A stretch of DNA of 64,000 nt from Candidatus Melainabacteria bacterium. Lineage in GTDB: Bacteria; Cyanobacteriota; Vampirovibrionia; Obscuribacterales; Obscuribacteraceae. Below the pieces are notes generated by a model. It ran no database searches. It had not been told where the DNA came from and saw only the letters and a program-made list of their open reading frames with translations. Every line of letters begins with the position of its first letter. Position 1 is the stretch's first letter. The position numbers were made by a program, and so were the translations under genes. Below, piece after piece: positions 1 to 7,651 of this stretch. The stretch is taken from assembly GCA_003242885.1 (NCBI GenBank), contig QKMZ01000001.1, forward strand, positions 248,001 to 312,000, given 5' to 3'.

Positions 1-2
1 AA

Positions 3-1136
3 TGCAAGATTTTAGATCCGTCTCAGGCAGCATTAGCGATAACAGTAGGCTCAATTGTTCCAAGTACGACTGTGTTAACTGCAAGGTCTACACCTATTGC
101 AGAACAGTATCTTCCCTCCCCTTTCACGAGAGTAGGTCCTGGAATATTAGGTGAGATCAAGCCAGAACTCGTTGATTACGGTGGCAATTGGGTTGTTTTC
201 GGCGACAGTGACAGGGTTACTTCAAACGCTGGAACCAATTTGATAATGGCAAGCAACAAATTGTCTCCAGCAATCGCTCACGATGCTGGGACTAGCTTTG
301 CTGCCCCAAAAGTTAGCTACAAAATGGCGCAGATCTTGGCGGAGTTGAGAGCTCTCTTTCGCGAGCATATTTCATCTTCTTTGTTGAGAGCATTCTTGGT
401 TAACTCATCCTCGATTAGAAGAAGCAGTTACCCAAATGACGAAATTGATCAGTTTGCGGCTAGATTTGTCTCTGTTGGTTCTCTCGCACGTATATTGGGT
501 TATGGAACAGCTGATTTGTCTAAAGCAGTGATTAGCGATCAGTACAGTGCAATTTGCTATTACCAAGGTGTCTTAAGTCCTGACGACGTTGCATTTTTCA
601 AAATTCCTGTGCCTAAAGAACTGTCTAGATCTACAGGAAAGAAAAGAATTACTGTAACTGCTGCATTTTCTCCAGATGTAAGTCAAAACGGTCTAAGGGA
701 GTATCTTTCGGCACGTATGCAGTGGCGTTTATTTAGAGGCGATGCTACAGAAGGCGACGTGCTAGCGGCGATGTCGAAAGATGTGGAAGCCGATACTGAA
801 GCCGAAGGTACAGACGCGTTGGAAGAAGTAAGTCTCCTTGGCAACACTGAAGATGAAGAAACTGCTTCTAATACCAAAGAACTTAAGGCAGGTCGTTTCA
901 AACTTCGCCAGAGATCAAAAGGGACAATACAGCACGATGTTTTTGAGTGGAAGCAGCACAAAGAGGAATATAGCGACAACGACTACGTGCTAGCTGTTTC
1001 ACTGTTTAAGCGCTGGAGTAGCTCACCTATTCCGCTGGCTGTTGTGGTCAGAATCGAAGATGTTTCTTTGTCAGTCCCAATTTATTCGGCAATTAAAGTT
1101 CGGTTGTCGCAAATTCGTGTCCAGGCAAGAGTTTAG
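3..1136 (+). CDS. Subtilisin-like serine protease (S8), C-terminal part
   Basis: The frame is open to the left edge, so the start and the catalytic Asp/His region lie outside the window. The visible part has the segment around the oxyanion region, GPGILGEIKPELVDYGG, and the catalytic serine motif GTSFAAPK near position 290, both typical of S8 subtilases. About 250 residues follow the serine, including an acidic stretch, so this is longer than a minimal subtilase. The G-x-G-x-IKPELV-x-YGG wording recalls S8 peptidases paired with AAA ATPases in anti-phage contexts (IteS type). That pairing cannot be checked because the upstream gene is missing. A small membrane-like protein follows 20 bp later on the same strand. 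Protease fold is secure; the defence role is inference. Confidence 0.85.
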   Translation, partial: CKILDPSQAALAITVGSIVPSTTVLTARSTPIAEQYLPSPFTRVGPGILGEIKPELVDYGGNWVVFGDSDRVTSNAGTNLIMASNKLSPAIAHDAGTSFAAPKVSYKMAQILAELRALFREHISSSLLRAFLVNSSSIRRSSYPNDEIDQFAARFVSVGSLARILGYGTADLSKAVISDQYSAICYYQGVLSPDDVAFFKIPVPKELSRSTGKKRITVTAAFSPDVSQNGLREYLSARMQWRLFRGDATEGDVLAAMSKDVEADTEAEGTDALEEVSLLGNTEDEETASNTKELKAGRFKLRQRSKGTIQHDVFEWKQHKEEYSDNDYVLAVSLFKRWSSSPIPLAVVVRIEDVSLSVPIYSAIKVRLSQIRVQARV

Positions 1137-1156
1137 TTTCGAGGAATTGGAAACGC

Positions 1157-1711
1157 ATGAATTTTTCTAATGACGAGCTGTCAGATGGAATCACTCTGAT
1201 CACTAATGTCAGCAGACGCACCTACGACGAAGACTTTTCGGACTTACTCCAAAGAGTGAAAGCAGAGGACGCCGTGCTTGATGAAGTGGCGGTTGTCTTC
1301 GACGCTGTTCAAGAGGAGCAATCTGGTTGTCTACCACCCGTGCAGAGTAAGCATTTGGAAGACAGCGCTATTGGCGCTTCTGGTAGAAAATCTAAGTCTT
1401 GGTTCTTCTACATTGGCCGGTCCCTATGCAAATATTTGCAGCAAGATCCCGAGTTGTCCAAAAGAATTGATGATGTTTCTGAAAGTACAAAACAAACTGG
1501 TCAGAAATTGACTGCTGCATCCTTCACACAAGGTGTTGCAGTAACTGGTTTGGCTAGTTATCTTTCACAGCATGTGCCAGGCTTTTCTGACTTAGGTCCG
1601 GCTGGTGTTGCTGGAATTCTATTGGTAATACAAGCCGTGGGAACTGATGCGATTTGTTGCTGGGTGAGTGATCAAGTTCGCGAAGTGAATGGTGACACAG
1701 ACACGGACTAG
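1157..1711 (+). CDS. Hypothetical protein with C-terminal hydrophobic segment
   Basis: This 184-residue protein is not recognised. The first 100 residues are acidic and polar. Around residues 125-170 there is a hydrophobic, glycine-rich stretch (GLASYLSQHVPGFSDLGPAGVAGILLVIQAVG, described in part as GPAGVAGILLVIQAVG) that could be a membrane or membrane-active segment. It starts 20 bp after the S8 protease stop, with GAGGAATTGGA ahead of the ATG, so the two are probably co-transcribed. It could be a partner or substrate of the protease, but nothing in the sequence shows that. Confidence 0.6.
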   Translation: MNFSNDELSDGITLITNVSRRTYDEDFSDLLQRVKAEDAVLDEVAVVFDAVQEEQSGCLPPVQSKHLEDSAIGASGRKSKSWFFYIGRSLCKYLQQDPELSKRIDDVSESTKQTGQKLTAASFTQGVAVTGLASYLSQHVPGFSDLGPAGVAGILLVIQAVGTDAICCWVSDQVREVNGDTDTD

Positions 1712-1741
1712 ACCCTTTCATTGTATCTTCCGTAAGGAGCA

Positions 1742-2044
1742 CTAATAGTCTTCCATGATTTCGCGCATCAGCGATTCATAGCGACGCAAATTCTGTTCAT
1801 AGATCGATCGGTCTGAGGCTTTCGCAGAATCTTCGTTGAGTGATTGTCCGAGCCACGGCGCTTGTTCCACCAAGACCTCTTGCGCCACCCAACCACGAAC
1901 CGTAAGCGATTCCCAACTGGGAACGCCCATCGAGCTACAGTCGTAACGCACTACTTCCGCTTGCGCGGCTGTAATGATGTTTTTCTCCACCAGCGTTGCC
2001 AAAAGCGTTTCAGATTGCTTGTCTTGTTCTGAAGTTGTGCTCAT
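1742..2044 (-). CDS. Small hypothetical protein downstream of khpA
   Basis: A 100-residue soluble protein, last gene of the rpsP-khpA operon, beginning 9 bp after the khpA stop. Residues 12-30 (LLATLVEKNIITAAQAEVV) resemble the short L-x-x-x-L-V-x-x-x-x-I-x-x-x-Q pattern at the start of MshEN/GspE N-terminal domains, but the match is too short for a firm call. The C-terminus is helical and charged. The position suggests a housekeeping role, perhaps linked to RNA or ribosomes; function unknown. Confidence 0.7.
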   Translation of the reverse strand: MSTTSEQDKQSETLLATLVEKNIITAAQAEVVRYDCSSMGVPSWESLTVRGWVAQEVLVEQAPWLGQSLNEDSAKASDRSIYEQNLRRYESLMREIMEDY

Positions 2045-2053
2045 GCGGCGAGC

Positions 2054-2413
2054 TTATTGGATTTCTATGTCTACCCGTTTGCCATGGCGGCTGGCCGCCG
2101 CTCTGACCAGATTGCGCAAGGCGGTAATCGTCTTACCGTCTTTGCCTATCAACCGTCCGGTGATGGTTGGTTCGCAAGTGACGCCCAGACGGCAACGTCT
2201 GGAGCCCATCATCTTACGGTCGAATTGGAGCGCGTCTGGGTCGCGCGCTAACACGCGCAAAATATACTCGGCTAAATCTTCAGCCGCTGTCGAATTGCTG
2301 GGCGGACCCGAAGATCTGCCTACGCCGTAGCCGCCGGGGCGCCTGCCGCCGCCGCCGCCTTTCTTAAAAGGCTTGCCACCGTATCGCTTGGCTGGGCCCC
2401 GTTTTTCATCCAT
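2054..2413 (-). CDS. khpA: KH-domain RNA-binding protein (KhpA-like) with Gly/Arg-rich N-terminus
   Basis: The C-terminal 75 residues form a single KH domain of the KhpA (YlqC) family, with the RNA-binding loop [10 protein letters not shown] and a preceding [20 protein letters not shown] helix typical of the family start. KhpA usually has about 75-85 residues; this one has about 40 extra N-terminal residues rich in Gly, Arg and Lys, which may add nonspecific RNA binding. The ATG at 2413 lies inside rpsP, overlapping its 3' end by 94 bp in another frame. AGGAAG sits about 10 bp upstream, supporting this start and translational coupling. The rpsP-khpA pairing is common in bacteria. Confidence 0.88.
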   Translation of the reverse strand: MDEKRGPAKRYGGKPFKKGGGGGRRPGGYGVGRSSGPPSNSTAAEDLAEYILRVLARDPDALQFDRKMMGSRRCRLGVTCEPTITGRLIGKDGKTITALRNLVRAAASRHGKRVDIEIQ

Positions 2414-2577
2414 CGTTGTACCGCTTCCTGGTCGAGTTTGAGTTCCTTAGACTGCGGATTGTAGTATCCGAGCTCTTCCAACGGCTTACCGTCACGACGG
2501 GTCCGACCATCAACTGCAACGACTCTGTAGTGCGGCGCTTTCTTGGAGCCAACTCTCTTAAGTCTGATCTTTACCAC
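2320..2577 (-). CDS. rpsP: 30S ribosomal protein S16
   Basis: Encodes bS16, an 85-residue small-subunit protein. The N-terminus [19 protein letters not shown] and the block [12 protein letters not shown] (here [12 protein letters not shown]) are diagnostic. I chose the GTG at 2577 because it begins the family's standard N-terminus and has AAAGGAAAG just upstream; the longer open frame to 2643 adds an untypical Lys/Arg-rich extension. The Ala-rich C-terminus overlaps the start of khpA by 94 bp. ffh lies upstream on the same strand, separated by about 160 bp, a common neighbourhood for rpsP. Confidence 0.95.
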   Translation of the reverse strand: MVKIRLKRVGSKKAPHYRVVAVDGRTRRDGKPLEELGYYNPQSKELKLDQEAVQRWMKNGAQPSDTVASLLRKAAAAAGAPAATA

Positions 2578-2740
2578 TGAACTTTCCTTTGAACGATTGA
2601 AGTCGCAGGACTTCTTTTTGCGAACACGTTTATATAAAGGCACATATTATGCGAATGGATATTCTAGCAGGTGCTTCCGGCAGGCAAGGATTGCAAGAGC
2701 GTATATTTGCGCGATTGCAAAGAAGTCGGTAACACTTGCC

Positions 2741-4309
2741 CTATTTCTTCTTCTTTTTCTTGTAGTAGCCGCCGCCAATGCCGCCCGGATAGCCTGACGG
2801 GGGCTTCTTCTTGGGCATGCTACCCGGCAGTCCGCCAGGGAATCCAGGAGGTAATCCTCCGGGCATTCCGCCCGGCATAGGAGGAAGTCCTGGTTTTCCG
2901 CCGCCCATTCCTGGCAAACCTGCAAAGGGATTCGGCATTTCGGCACCAGTGCCGCCTGGAGAGCCTCCCGGCATGCCTGGGAAACCACCGCCAAATCCGC
3001 CCATTAACTTACGGAAATGCGACATCATGCCGCGCATCTGTTCAAACTCATTTAACATTTGCCCGACTTCGGAGTCCTTGAGTCCCGCACCAGCAGCGAT
3101 TCGGCGTCTGCGGCTCATGGTGATAATTTCGGGTTTGCGCTGCTCCTCGAGTGTCATAGAGCTAATAGCTGTCTCATAGAGCTTCATCATCTTGTCGCCA
3201 TGCTCTGCGATTTGCGCTTGCTGAGAGCTGTTTAAGCCGAACATTCCACCGACGCCCATCATCTTCATGAGGTCGCCCATGTTGCCCATCTTCTTCATCA
3301 TCTTCTGAGATTTGATGAACATCTCCAGGGTGAACTCGCCCTGGAGCATTTGCATTGCCACTTTTTCGGCTTCTTTCTCGTCGATGACTTGCTTCGCTTT
3401 TTCAACGAGAGATAGAACGTCGCCCATGTCGAGGATTCGGCTCGCCATGCGGTCCGGATAGAAGGCGTCAAGGTTGTCCAGCTTTTCACCGGTACTGATG
3501 TATTTGATCGGTTTGCCGACGATCTCACGAACTGATAGCGCGGCACCACCTCTGGCGTCACCATCGACCTTGGTCATGATGATGCCGGAAACATCTAGCT
3601 GGGTATTGAACGTTTCTGCCACGTTAACGGACTCTTGTCCGGTCATCGCGTCAATGACCAAGAGCTTTTCAGATGGCTCAAACGCGCGGTCGAGAATCAT
3701 GATTTCAGCCATCAATTCGGTATCGATTTGCAAGCGACCGGCCGTATCGATAATGACTGGTGAGTTGTTATTTGCTCTCGCTTGTGCGAGTGCGCGCTCG
3801 GCGATTTCGTGTACGTCTTTGCTTTCAAGATCGGCGAAAACGGGGACATCTATCTGTTTGCCGAGAGTTTGAAGCTGGAGAATCGCAGCCGGTCGCTGGA
3901 CGTCGCAAGCCACCATTAGTGGTGACATGCCCTCGTCCTTCAGTTTCTTCGCGAGCTTTCCGCAGGCGGTGGTTTTACCCGCACCCTGCAAGCCCAAGAG
4001 CATTACTACAGGCGGCTTGCCTTCAAGTGTAATCGGAACATTGTCAGTTCCTAAAATTTCAATCAATTCGTCGTGCACAACTTTGACGAATTGCTGTGCC
4101 GGCGAAACGGATTCAATAACTTCCGTTCCCAGCGCTTTTTGCCGGACGCGGCTGATGAAGAGTTTTACCACCTTCAAGCTGACGTCTGCTTCCAGCAGTG
4201 CGCGCCTGACTTCGCCAATTGCTTCTTCGATGTTTTCCGCGGTCAACTTGGTGTCGCCACCAAGATTGCGCATCGCATTTTTCAATCGATCGCTTAACTG
4301 GTCAAACAT
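2741..4309 (-). CDS. ffh: Signal recognition particle GTPase Ffh
   Basis: Ffh binds SRP RNA and signal sequences and delivers nascent membrane proteins to FtsY. The N domain (residues 1-85) is followed by the G domain with the P-loop GLQGAGKTT, DVQRPAA, the DTAGR motif and the TKVDGDARGG motif. The Met-rich M domain holds the RNA-binding SRRRRIAAGAG segment. The 522-residue length exceeds the usual 450 because of a C-terminal tail of about 80 residues made of Pro-Gly-Met repeats and ending in a run of lysines. The tail is low complexity and may be flexible or membrane-associating. Confidence 0.97.
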   Translation of the reverse strand: MFDQLSDRLKNAMRNLGGDTKLTAENIEEAIGEVRRALLEADVSLKVVKLFISRVRQKALGTEVIESVSPAQQFVKVVHDELIEILGTDNVPITLEGKPPVVMLLGLQGAGKTTACGKLAKKLKDEGMSPLMVACDVQRPAAILQLQTLGKQIDVPVFADLESKDVHEIAERALAQARANNNSPVIIDTAGRLQIDTELMAEIMILDRAFEPSEKLLVIDAMTGQESVNVAETFNTQLDVSGIIMTKVDGDARGGAALSVREIVGKPIKYISTGEKLDNLDAFYPDRMASRILDMGDVLSLVEKAKQVIDEKEAEKVAMQMLQGEFTLEMFIKSQKMMKKMGNMGDLMKMMGVGGMFGLNSSQQAQIAEHGDKMMKLYETAISSMTLEEQRKPEIITMSRRRRIAAGAGLKDSEVGQMLNEFEQMRGMMSHFRKLMGGFGGGFPGMPGGSPGGTGAEMPNPFAGLPGMGGGKPGLPPMPGGMPGGLPPGFPGGLPGSMPKKKPPSGYPGGIGGGYYKKKKKK

Positions 4310-4384
4310 GCTTCAAATTACCTCTCGTCGTTTTCTCTTTATTTGGCTCTGTAGAGCACATTCGGACTTTTGAACTTCGAATAA

Positions 4385-5752
4385 CTACTTCTTCTTTTCG
4401 GACTTAGTTTTGCGTTTTTCTTGCACTTCTTCGGGGTGCGCAAGCTCTTGGATGTCGATGACTTTCTCGTCGATTTCAGGCGGATAGATCAGCCAGAATG
4501 ACTCGTAATTGCCCCCGACAAGCGCTTTGACAGTTGGCGAAAGCTCTGACAATTCAGCAACTATTCCAGTGTCGGTTCTGACTACGATGTTAGTTTCCGG
4601 ATGCACAGATTCTGGTCTGTAGTAGTCGTATGGACGGAAGCCCGTGGACTCGACGGCTACGTAATACTCTGGATCCATACCATGCGCCTTCACCAGCTCC
4701 TTAGTGTGGTTTTGAACCTGCTCTATCAAGTTTTGGAACTTTCCGTTGCCGTTGCCACCAGCTGTTGGTGGCATGATACGCACTGATTTGAACAATCTGC
4801 GATCGAGAAAACGTCTGGCAAGGTCCTTCAAGACCGGGTCTTTGTCTTCAACCCAGCGCTTGATGTGATAGGTCATTTGAATGTCGTCGAGTGAAAGATA
4901 TTCATCGACTGTCAATTCTTCACCGTTCAACCACTTCTGAGTTGGCTCGTCCATAAAGCTGAATTTGTGATTTTGTTCCATCAAGTGTCTGACACGCTTA
5001 AGCAGTTTGGCTAGATGGGCTCGGGCTGCAAGATTTTTGCGATGGTAATAGACCTGCGCGTACATCGAATAGCGACCGAACAAATAATCTTCGACCGCAG
5101 TTTGTCCTTTTTCTCCAACTACTTCGATGCGGTCCTTTTCTTGATTGACTTCCATCGAGCGAAGAATGCGCTGCAGGGCGAGATGCCCATAGGCAGTGCC
5201 TGTCATATAGCTATCGCGAAGCAAGTAATCGAATCTGTCGCAATCAAGTTGGCTCGAAACAATGTGCGAGACATATTTTGGTAAGTGCTGTTTCTTCAGC
5301 AGTTTTACAATCTTTTCCGCGAGATTTGGAACTTCGGTGAACCCATCGAGAACTTTGCGTATCTCTGTATCTCCTGAGATGATGCGGCAAGACCATTCCT
5401 CGTGGTCGTAGTGAAGAATTTTTTCGGTGACGTGGCTGTATGGTCCATGACCGCAATCGTGCAAAAGTGCAGCTGCAAGAACAAGCGGTCTGTGCTCTTC
5501 GATTGACGGTGTTTTCTCCGCCAGCATGTCTATGAGCTGCGAAGCAATGTGCATGACGCCGACTGAATGAGTGAAGCGGGAGCCTTCAGCACCCTGAAAG
5601 GTGAAGAAAGAGACGCCCAATTGGTGAACGCGGCGCAGGCGCTGGAATTCGCGAGTGTCGATCAAATCCATAACCAGGCGCTCTGCTGGAATGCGCCGGT
5701 CCAGGACGATGTCCTGGTGGATCGGGTCGAGATAGGTGCGCTTGTTCGCCAT
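4385..5752 (-). CDS. HD-domain phosphohydrolase (dGTPase-like)
   Basis: A 455-residue member of the HD superfamily related to YwfO/dNTP triphosphohydrolase-like proteins (COG1078). It has the metal-binding pattern R-x-x-x-x-x-x-L-G with RFTHSVGVMH, the HD pair in LLHDCGHGPYSH, and a later SSQLDCDRFDYLLRDS motif typical of this subgroup. Such enzymes hydrolyse deoxynucleoside triphosphates or related phosphoesters; the substrate cannot be told. The C-terminus is Lys/Glu-rich. It is transcribed toward ffh with a 75-bp gap. Its likely minus-strand promoter lies in a region rich in inverted repeats. Confidence 0.9.
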   Translation of the reverse strand: MANKRTYLDPIHQDIVLDRRIPAERLVMDLIDTREFQRLRRVHQLGVSFFTFQGAEGSRFTHSVGVMHIASQLIDMLAEKTPSIEEHRPLVLAAALLHDCGHGPYSHVTEKILHYDHEEWSCRIISGDTEIRKVLDGFTEVPNLAEKIVKLLKKQHLPKYVSHIVSSQLDCDRFDYLLRDSYMTGTAYGHLALQRILRSMEVNQEKDRIEVVGEKGQTAVEDYLFGRYSMYAQVYYHRKNLAARAHLAKLLKRVRHLMEQNHKFSFMDEPTQKWLNGEELTVDEYLSLDDIQMTYHIKRWVEDKDPVLKDLARRFLDRRLFKSVRIMPPTAGGNGNGKFQNLIEQVQNHTKELVKAHGMDPEYYVAVESTGFRPYDYYRPESVHPETNIVVRTDTGIVAELSELSPTVKALVGGNYESFWLIYPPEIDEKVIDIQELAHPEEVQEKRKTKSEKKK

Positions 5753-5844
5753 GTTGAAAACCTGCTTCTTGAAAAACCTTACACCGCAACCGGAAACCCC
5801 GATTTTTCGGCAAAAGGAACAGCCCGCATACTGCGAGCAGCCTA

Positions 5845-5877
5845 ATTATACTGGGCTTAAGAGAAACAGTTTCTCTT
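5845..5877 (-). promoter_or_regulatory. Candidate promoter of the HD gene with dyad overlapping the -35 region
   Basis: On the minus strand a perfect TATAAT lies at 5850-5845. Just upstream, 5859-5877 is a 19-nt dyad, AAGAGAAAC-a-GTTTCTCTT, with 9-bp arms and a single central base. No good -35 hexamer is visible where the dyad sits, so it may be an operator or activator site. Assignment is inference. Confidence 0.4.
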
Positions 5878-5903
5878 TATGACAGCAAATGGAGTCTCTC
5901 AAA

Positions 5904-5928
5904 CCAATTGTTTAACCTTACCAATTGG
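5904..5928. promoter_or_regulatory. Inverted repeat CCAATTG-N11-CAATTGG
   Basis: Perfect 7-bp arms at 5904-5910 and 5922-5928 with an 11-bp spacer, in the divergent intergenic region between the HD gene and the membrane protein gene. The shape fits a dimeric regulator site; no function is shown. Confidence 0.35.
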
Positions 5929-5937
5929 AAAGATTTG

Positions 5938-5971
5938 GCTTCTGTCTGGGAATAATTTTCTAGACAGAAGC
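5938..5971. promoter_or_regulatory. 10-bp inverted repeat upstream of the membrane protein gene
   Basis: GCTTCTGTCT at 5938-5947 and AGACAGAAGC at 5962-5971 are exact reverse complements separated by 14 bp. It ends 22 bp before the ATG at 5994, so it could be an operator or a hairpin in the 5' leader. It is the third dyad within 115 bp. Confidence 0.4.
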
Positions 5972-5993
5972 TAGTTTTGAGGCTTTGGACTGC

Positions 5994-6926
5994 ATGATTC
6001 TAGAAAAGCAATGGTTTCCTGGTCCGGTTGCTCAGCCACTGGGAGTTTCAAGCATTGTTCAGCGGAGTCTCGGTACCTACGTTGCTAATTTAGGTTTTTG
6101 CTCGAAGCTGTTCTTGTTTCCGGCAGTTGTCTCAGTCGTCAGTGATTTGCCCTTTACACTTTTTTCGCATGCGGCGCATGCAAACAAAGACTATCTATCG
6201 ATTGCTCTGATATGGGGCTGGTTTTTGTTCATGCAGATACCGCTTTATTACAGCTGTGCAGTGCGCGGCACGATTATGCAGCGCTTAGCACTTTTGCCGA
6301 GTGAGGAGTTTGTGACTGCAGCGGCTTACGCAAATAGGTTTTGGTGGATGCGCTGCTCAGCTAGCGCGGCGAGAGATATTATTCAGATTGCTGGCATCAT
6401 ATTGCTTGGAGGACTTGGGATTGCCGGATGGTCCATTTTCGGCGCGTTTTCGCCTGCCTTCTTTGCACTTGCAGCAGTTCTTTCCGCGCTCATGTACTTC
6501 ACTTGGTTCTCATGCACATTCCTTCACATGTGCTTTTCCGTGTCTGTTGCAACAGAAGAAAAGCGATTTGGACAACATTGGCGCAGCGCGCTATCGCTTT
6601 TCCGCAGGGCATTCTGGCGAGGAAGTAACTTTCAGGTGCTGCTTTTCGTACCGTATGTCGTGATAAGCATGCTGTTTAATCCGGTAACCCTCTATTACCT
6701 TCCCCAGATTGGAGAACTTGGGTTGTGGGGTTGCATGTTTCCACAAAATCCCCCGCTTCTAGTGGCGTTATTTCGCGATTTGTTCAGTGTTTTCAACACT
6801 GTAGTGAGCTTTCCGTTTTTCTACATCTGCGCGGCATATTTTATTCACGATCTACGAGTGCGCAACAATTTACCGCTCTTGGTCGGAGAAAGTGGCCATG
6901 AGTATGAGCCCCTAATGCCATCATGA
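5994..6926 (+). CDS. Polytopic membrane protein, family unknown
   Basis: About 310 residues with roughly six hydrophobic segments (for example around SKLFLFPAVVSVV, LIWGWFLFMQIPLYY, IIQIAGIILLGGLGIAG, FALAAVLSALMYF, VLLFVPYVVISMLF and FPFFYICAAYF). It resembles small 'glycerophosphoryl diester phosphodiesterase membrane domain'-like proteins in layout, but I do not recognise the family. The ATG at 5994 is preferred to an in-frame TTG at 5985 because GAGG lies upstream of it. It stands alone, preceded by the dyads described above. Function unknown. Confidence 0.7.
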   Translation: MILEKQWFPGPVAQPLGVSSIVQRSLGTYVANLGFCSKLFLFPAVVSVVSDLPFTLFSHAAHANKDYLSIALIWGWFLFMQIPLYYSCAVRGTIMQRLALLPSEEFVTAAAYANRFWWMRCSASAARDIIQIAGIILLGGLGIAGWSIFGAFSPAFFALAAVLSALMYFTWFSCTFLHMCFSVSVATEEKRFGQHWRSALSLFRRAFWRGSNFQVLLFVPYVVISMLFNPVTLYYLPQIGELGLWGCMFPQNPPLLVALFRDLFSVFNTVVSFPFFYICAAYFIHDLRVRNNLPLLVGESGHEYEPLMPS

Positions 6927-6958
6927 AGTCTGGGGCGAGATACAGCCGCATATTGAAA

Positions 6959-7435
6959 CTAAGCCGCTTTCTTCTTTTTGCCGGACATCGCGATTGATGC
7001 GATTGCGAGGAGCATTGCTGTGCCCAGAACTGGTTGCGAGAGGTGATGCAGCTTGTCGAATTTTGCTCCAACTTCTGCGTCTGTCTTCATTTGCGGCAGC
7101 ATCTCCGCCATCGGTGCTGTTAGTCCGAGTGCGAACACGAGTACTAAAATCGCGCTGGCAATGCTGGTTCCATATCTTGCAAAAGTGCATTTGCTCTTTT
7201 CCGGATTCGTGAAGAAGTCGGCAACTTCGCTTACTATGAGTGCGATCGCAGCTCCTAGTGCCAGTTTGCTGAAGTGTATGAAGAGAGGAGCATTTGCCAG
7301 CCCGATGGTTGCTTTATCGAGTCCGGCTGCGTGACCTTCTTTAGCGATGTTTACTACGACAAAAACGATGGCAACCGATCCGCCGAAAATTATTGACAGG
7401 GCGAGAAGGCGCAATGTTTCTACGAGTTTGTTCAT
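6959..7435 (-). CDS. Small membrane protein, DUF4149-like
   Basis: A 158-residue protein with four hydrophobic helices; the pattern (KLVETLRLLALSIIFGGSVA, then LFIHFSKLALGAAIAL) resembles DUF4149/TMEM205-type proteins, a moderate match. The open frame extends upstream to 7684, but the ATG at 7435 has AGGT about 12 bp upstream, starts just ahead of the first helix, and leaves the upstream region free as regulatory DNA. The C-terminus ends in KKKKAA. Function unknown. Confidence 0.7.
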   Translation of the reverse strand: MNKLVETLRLLALSIIFGGSVAIVFVVVNIAKEGHAAGLDKATIGLANAPLFIHFSKLALGAAIALIVSEVADFFTNPEKSKCTFARYGTSIASAILVLVFALGLTAPMAEMLPQMKTDAEVGAKFDKLHHLSQPVLGTAMLLAIASIAMSGKKKKAA

Positions 7436-7651
7436 GAATTGATACCTGCTGGATTTGGTGGACTTGCTGGGATTGTCGGCTTCCTGCCAACATCGCTTCC
7501 GGTCATGCAAACGGCATGAAAGCTCGGCTTCAGTAACTTCAAGAAGTGCTACCATTGCCTTCTCGGTCCTCCTGGGACATTTTACATCCTTGGCAACGAG
7601 TGCAATTTCGCACAGGGGCGAGTTATGACACTGGTCTAACGATTGAGACCG

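Noticed and set aside
2811..3179. Plus-strand Pro/Gly-rich open frame
   Set aside because: Antisense of the Pro-Gly-Met tail of Ffh; composition explained by that repeat.
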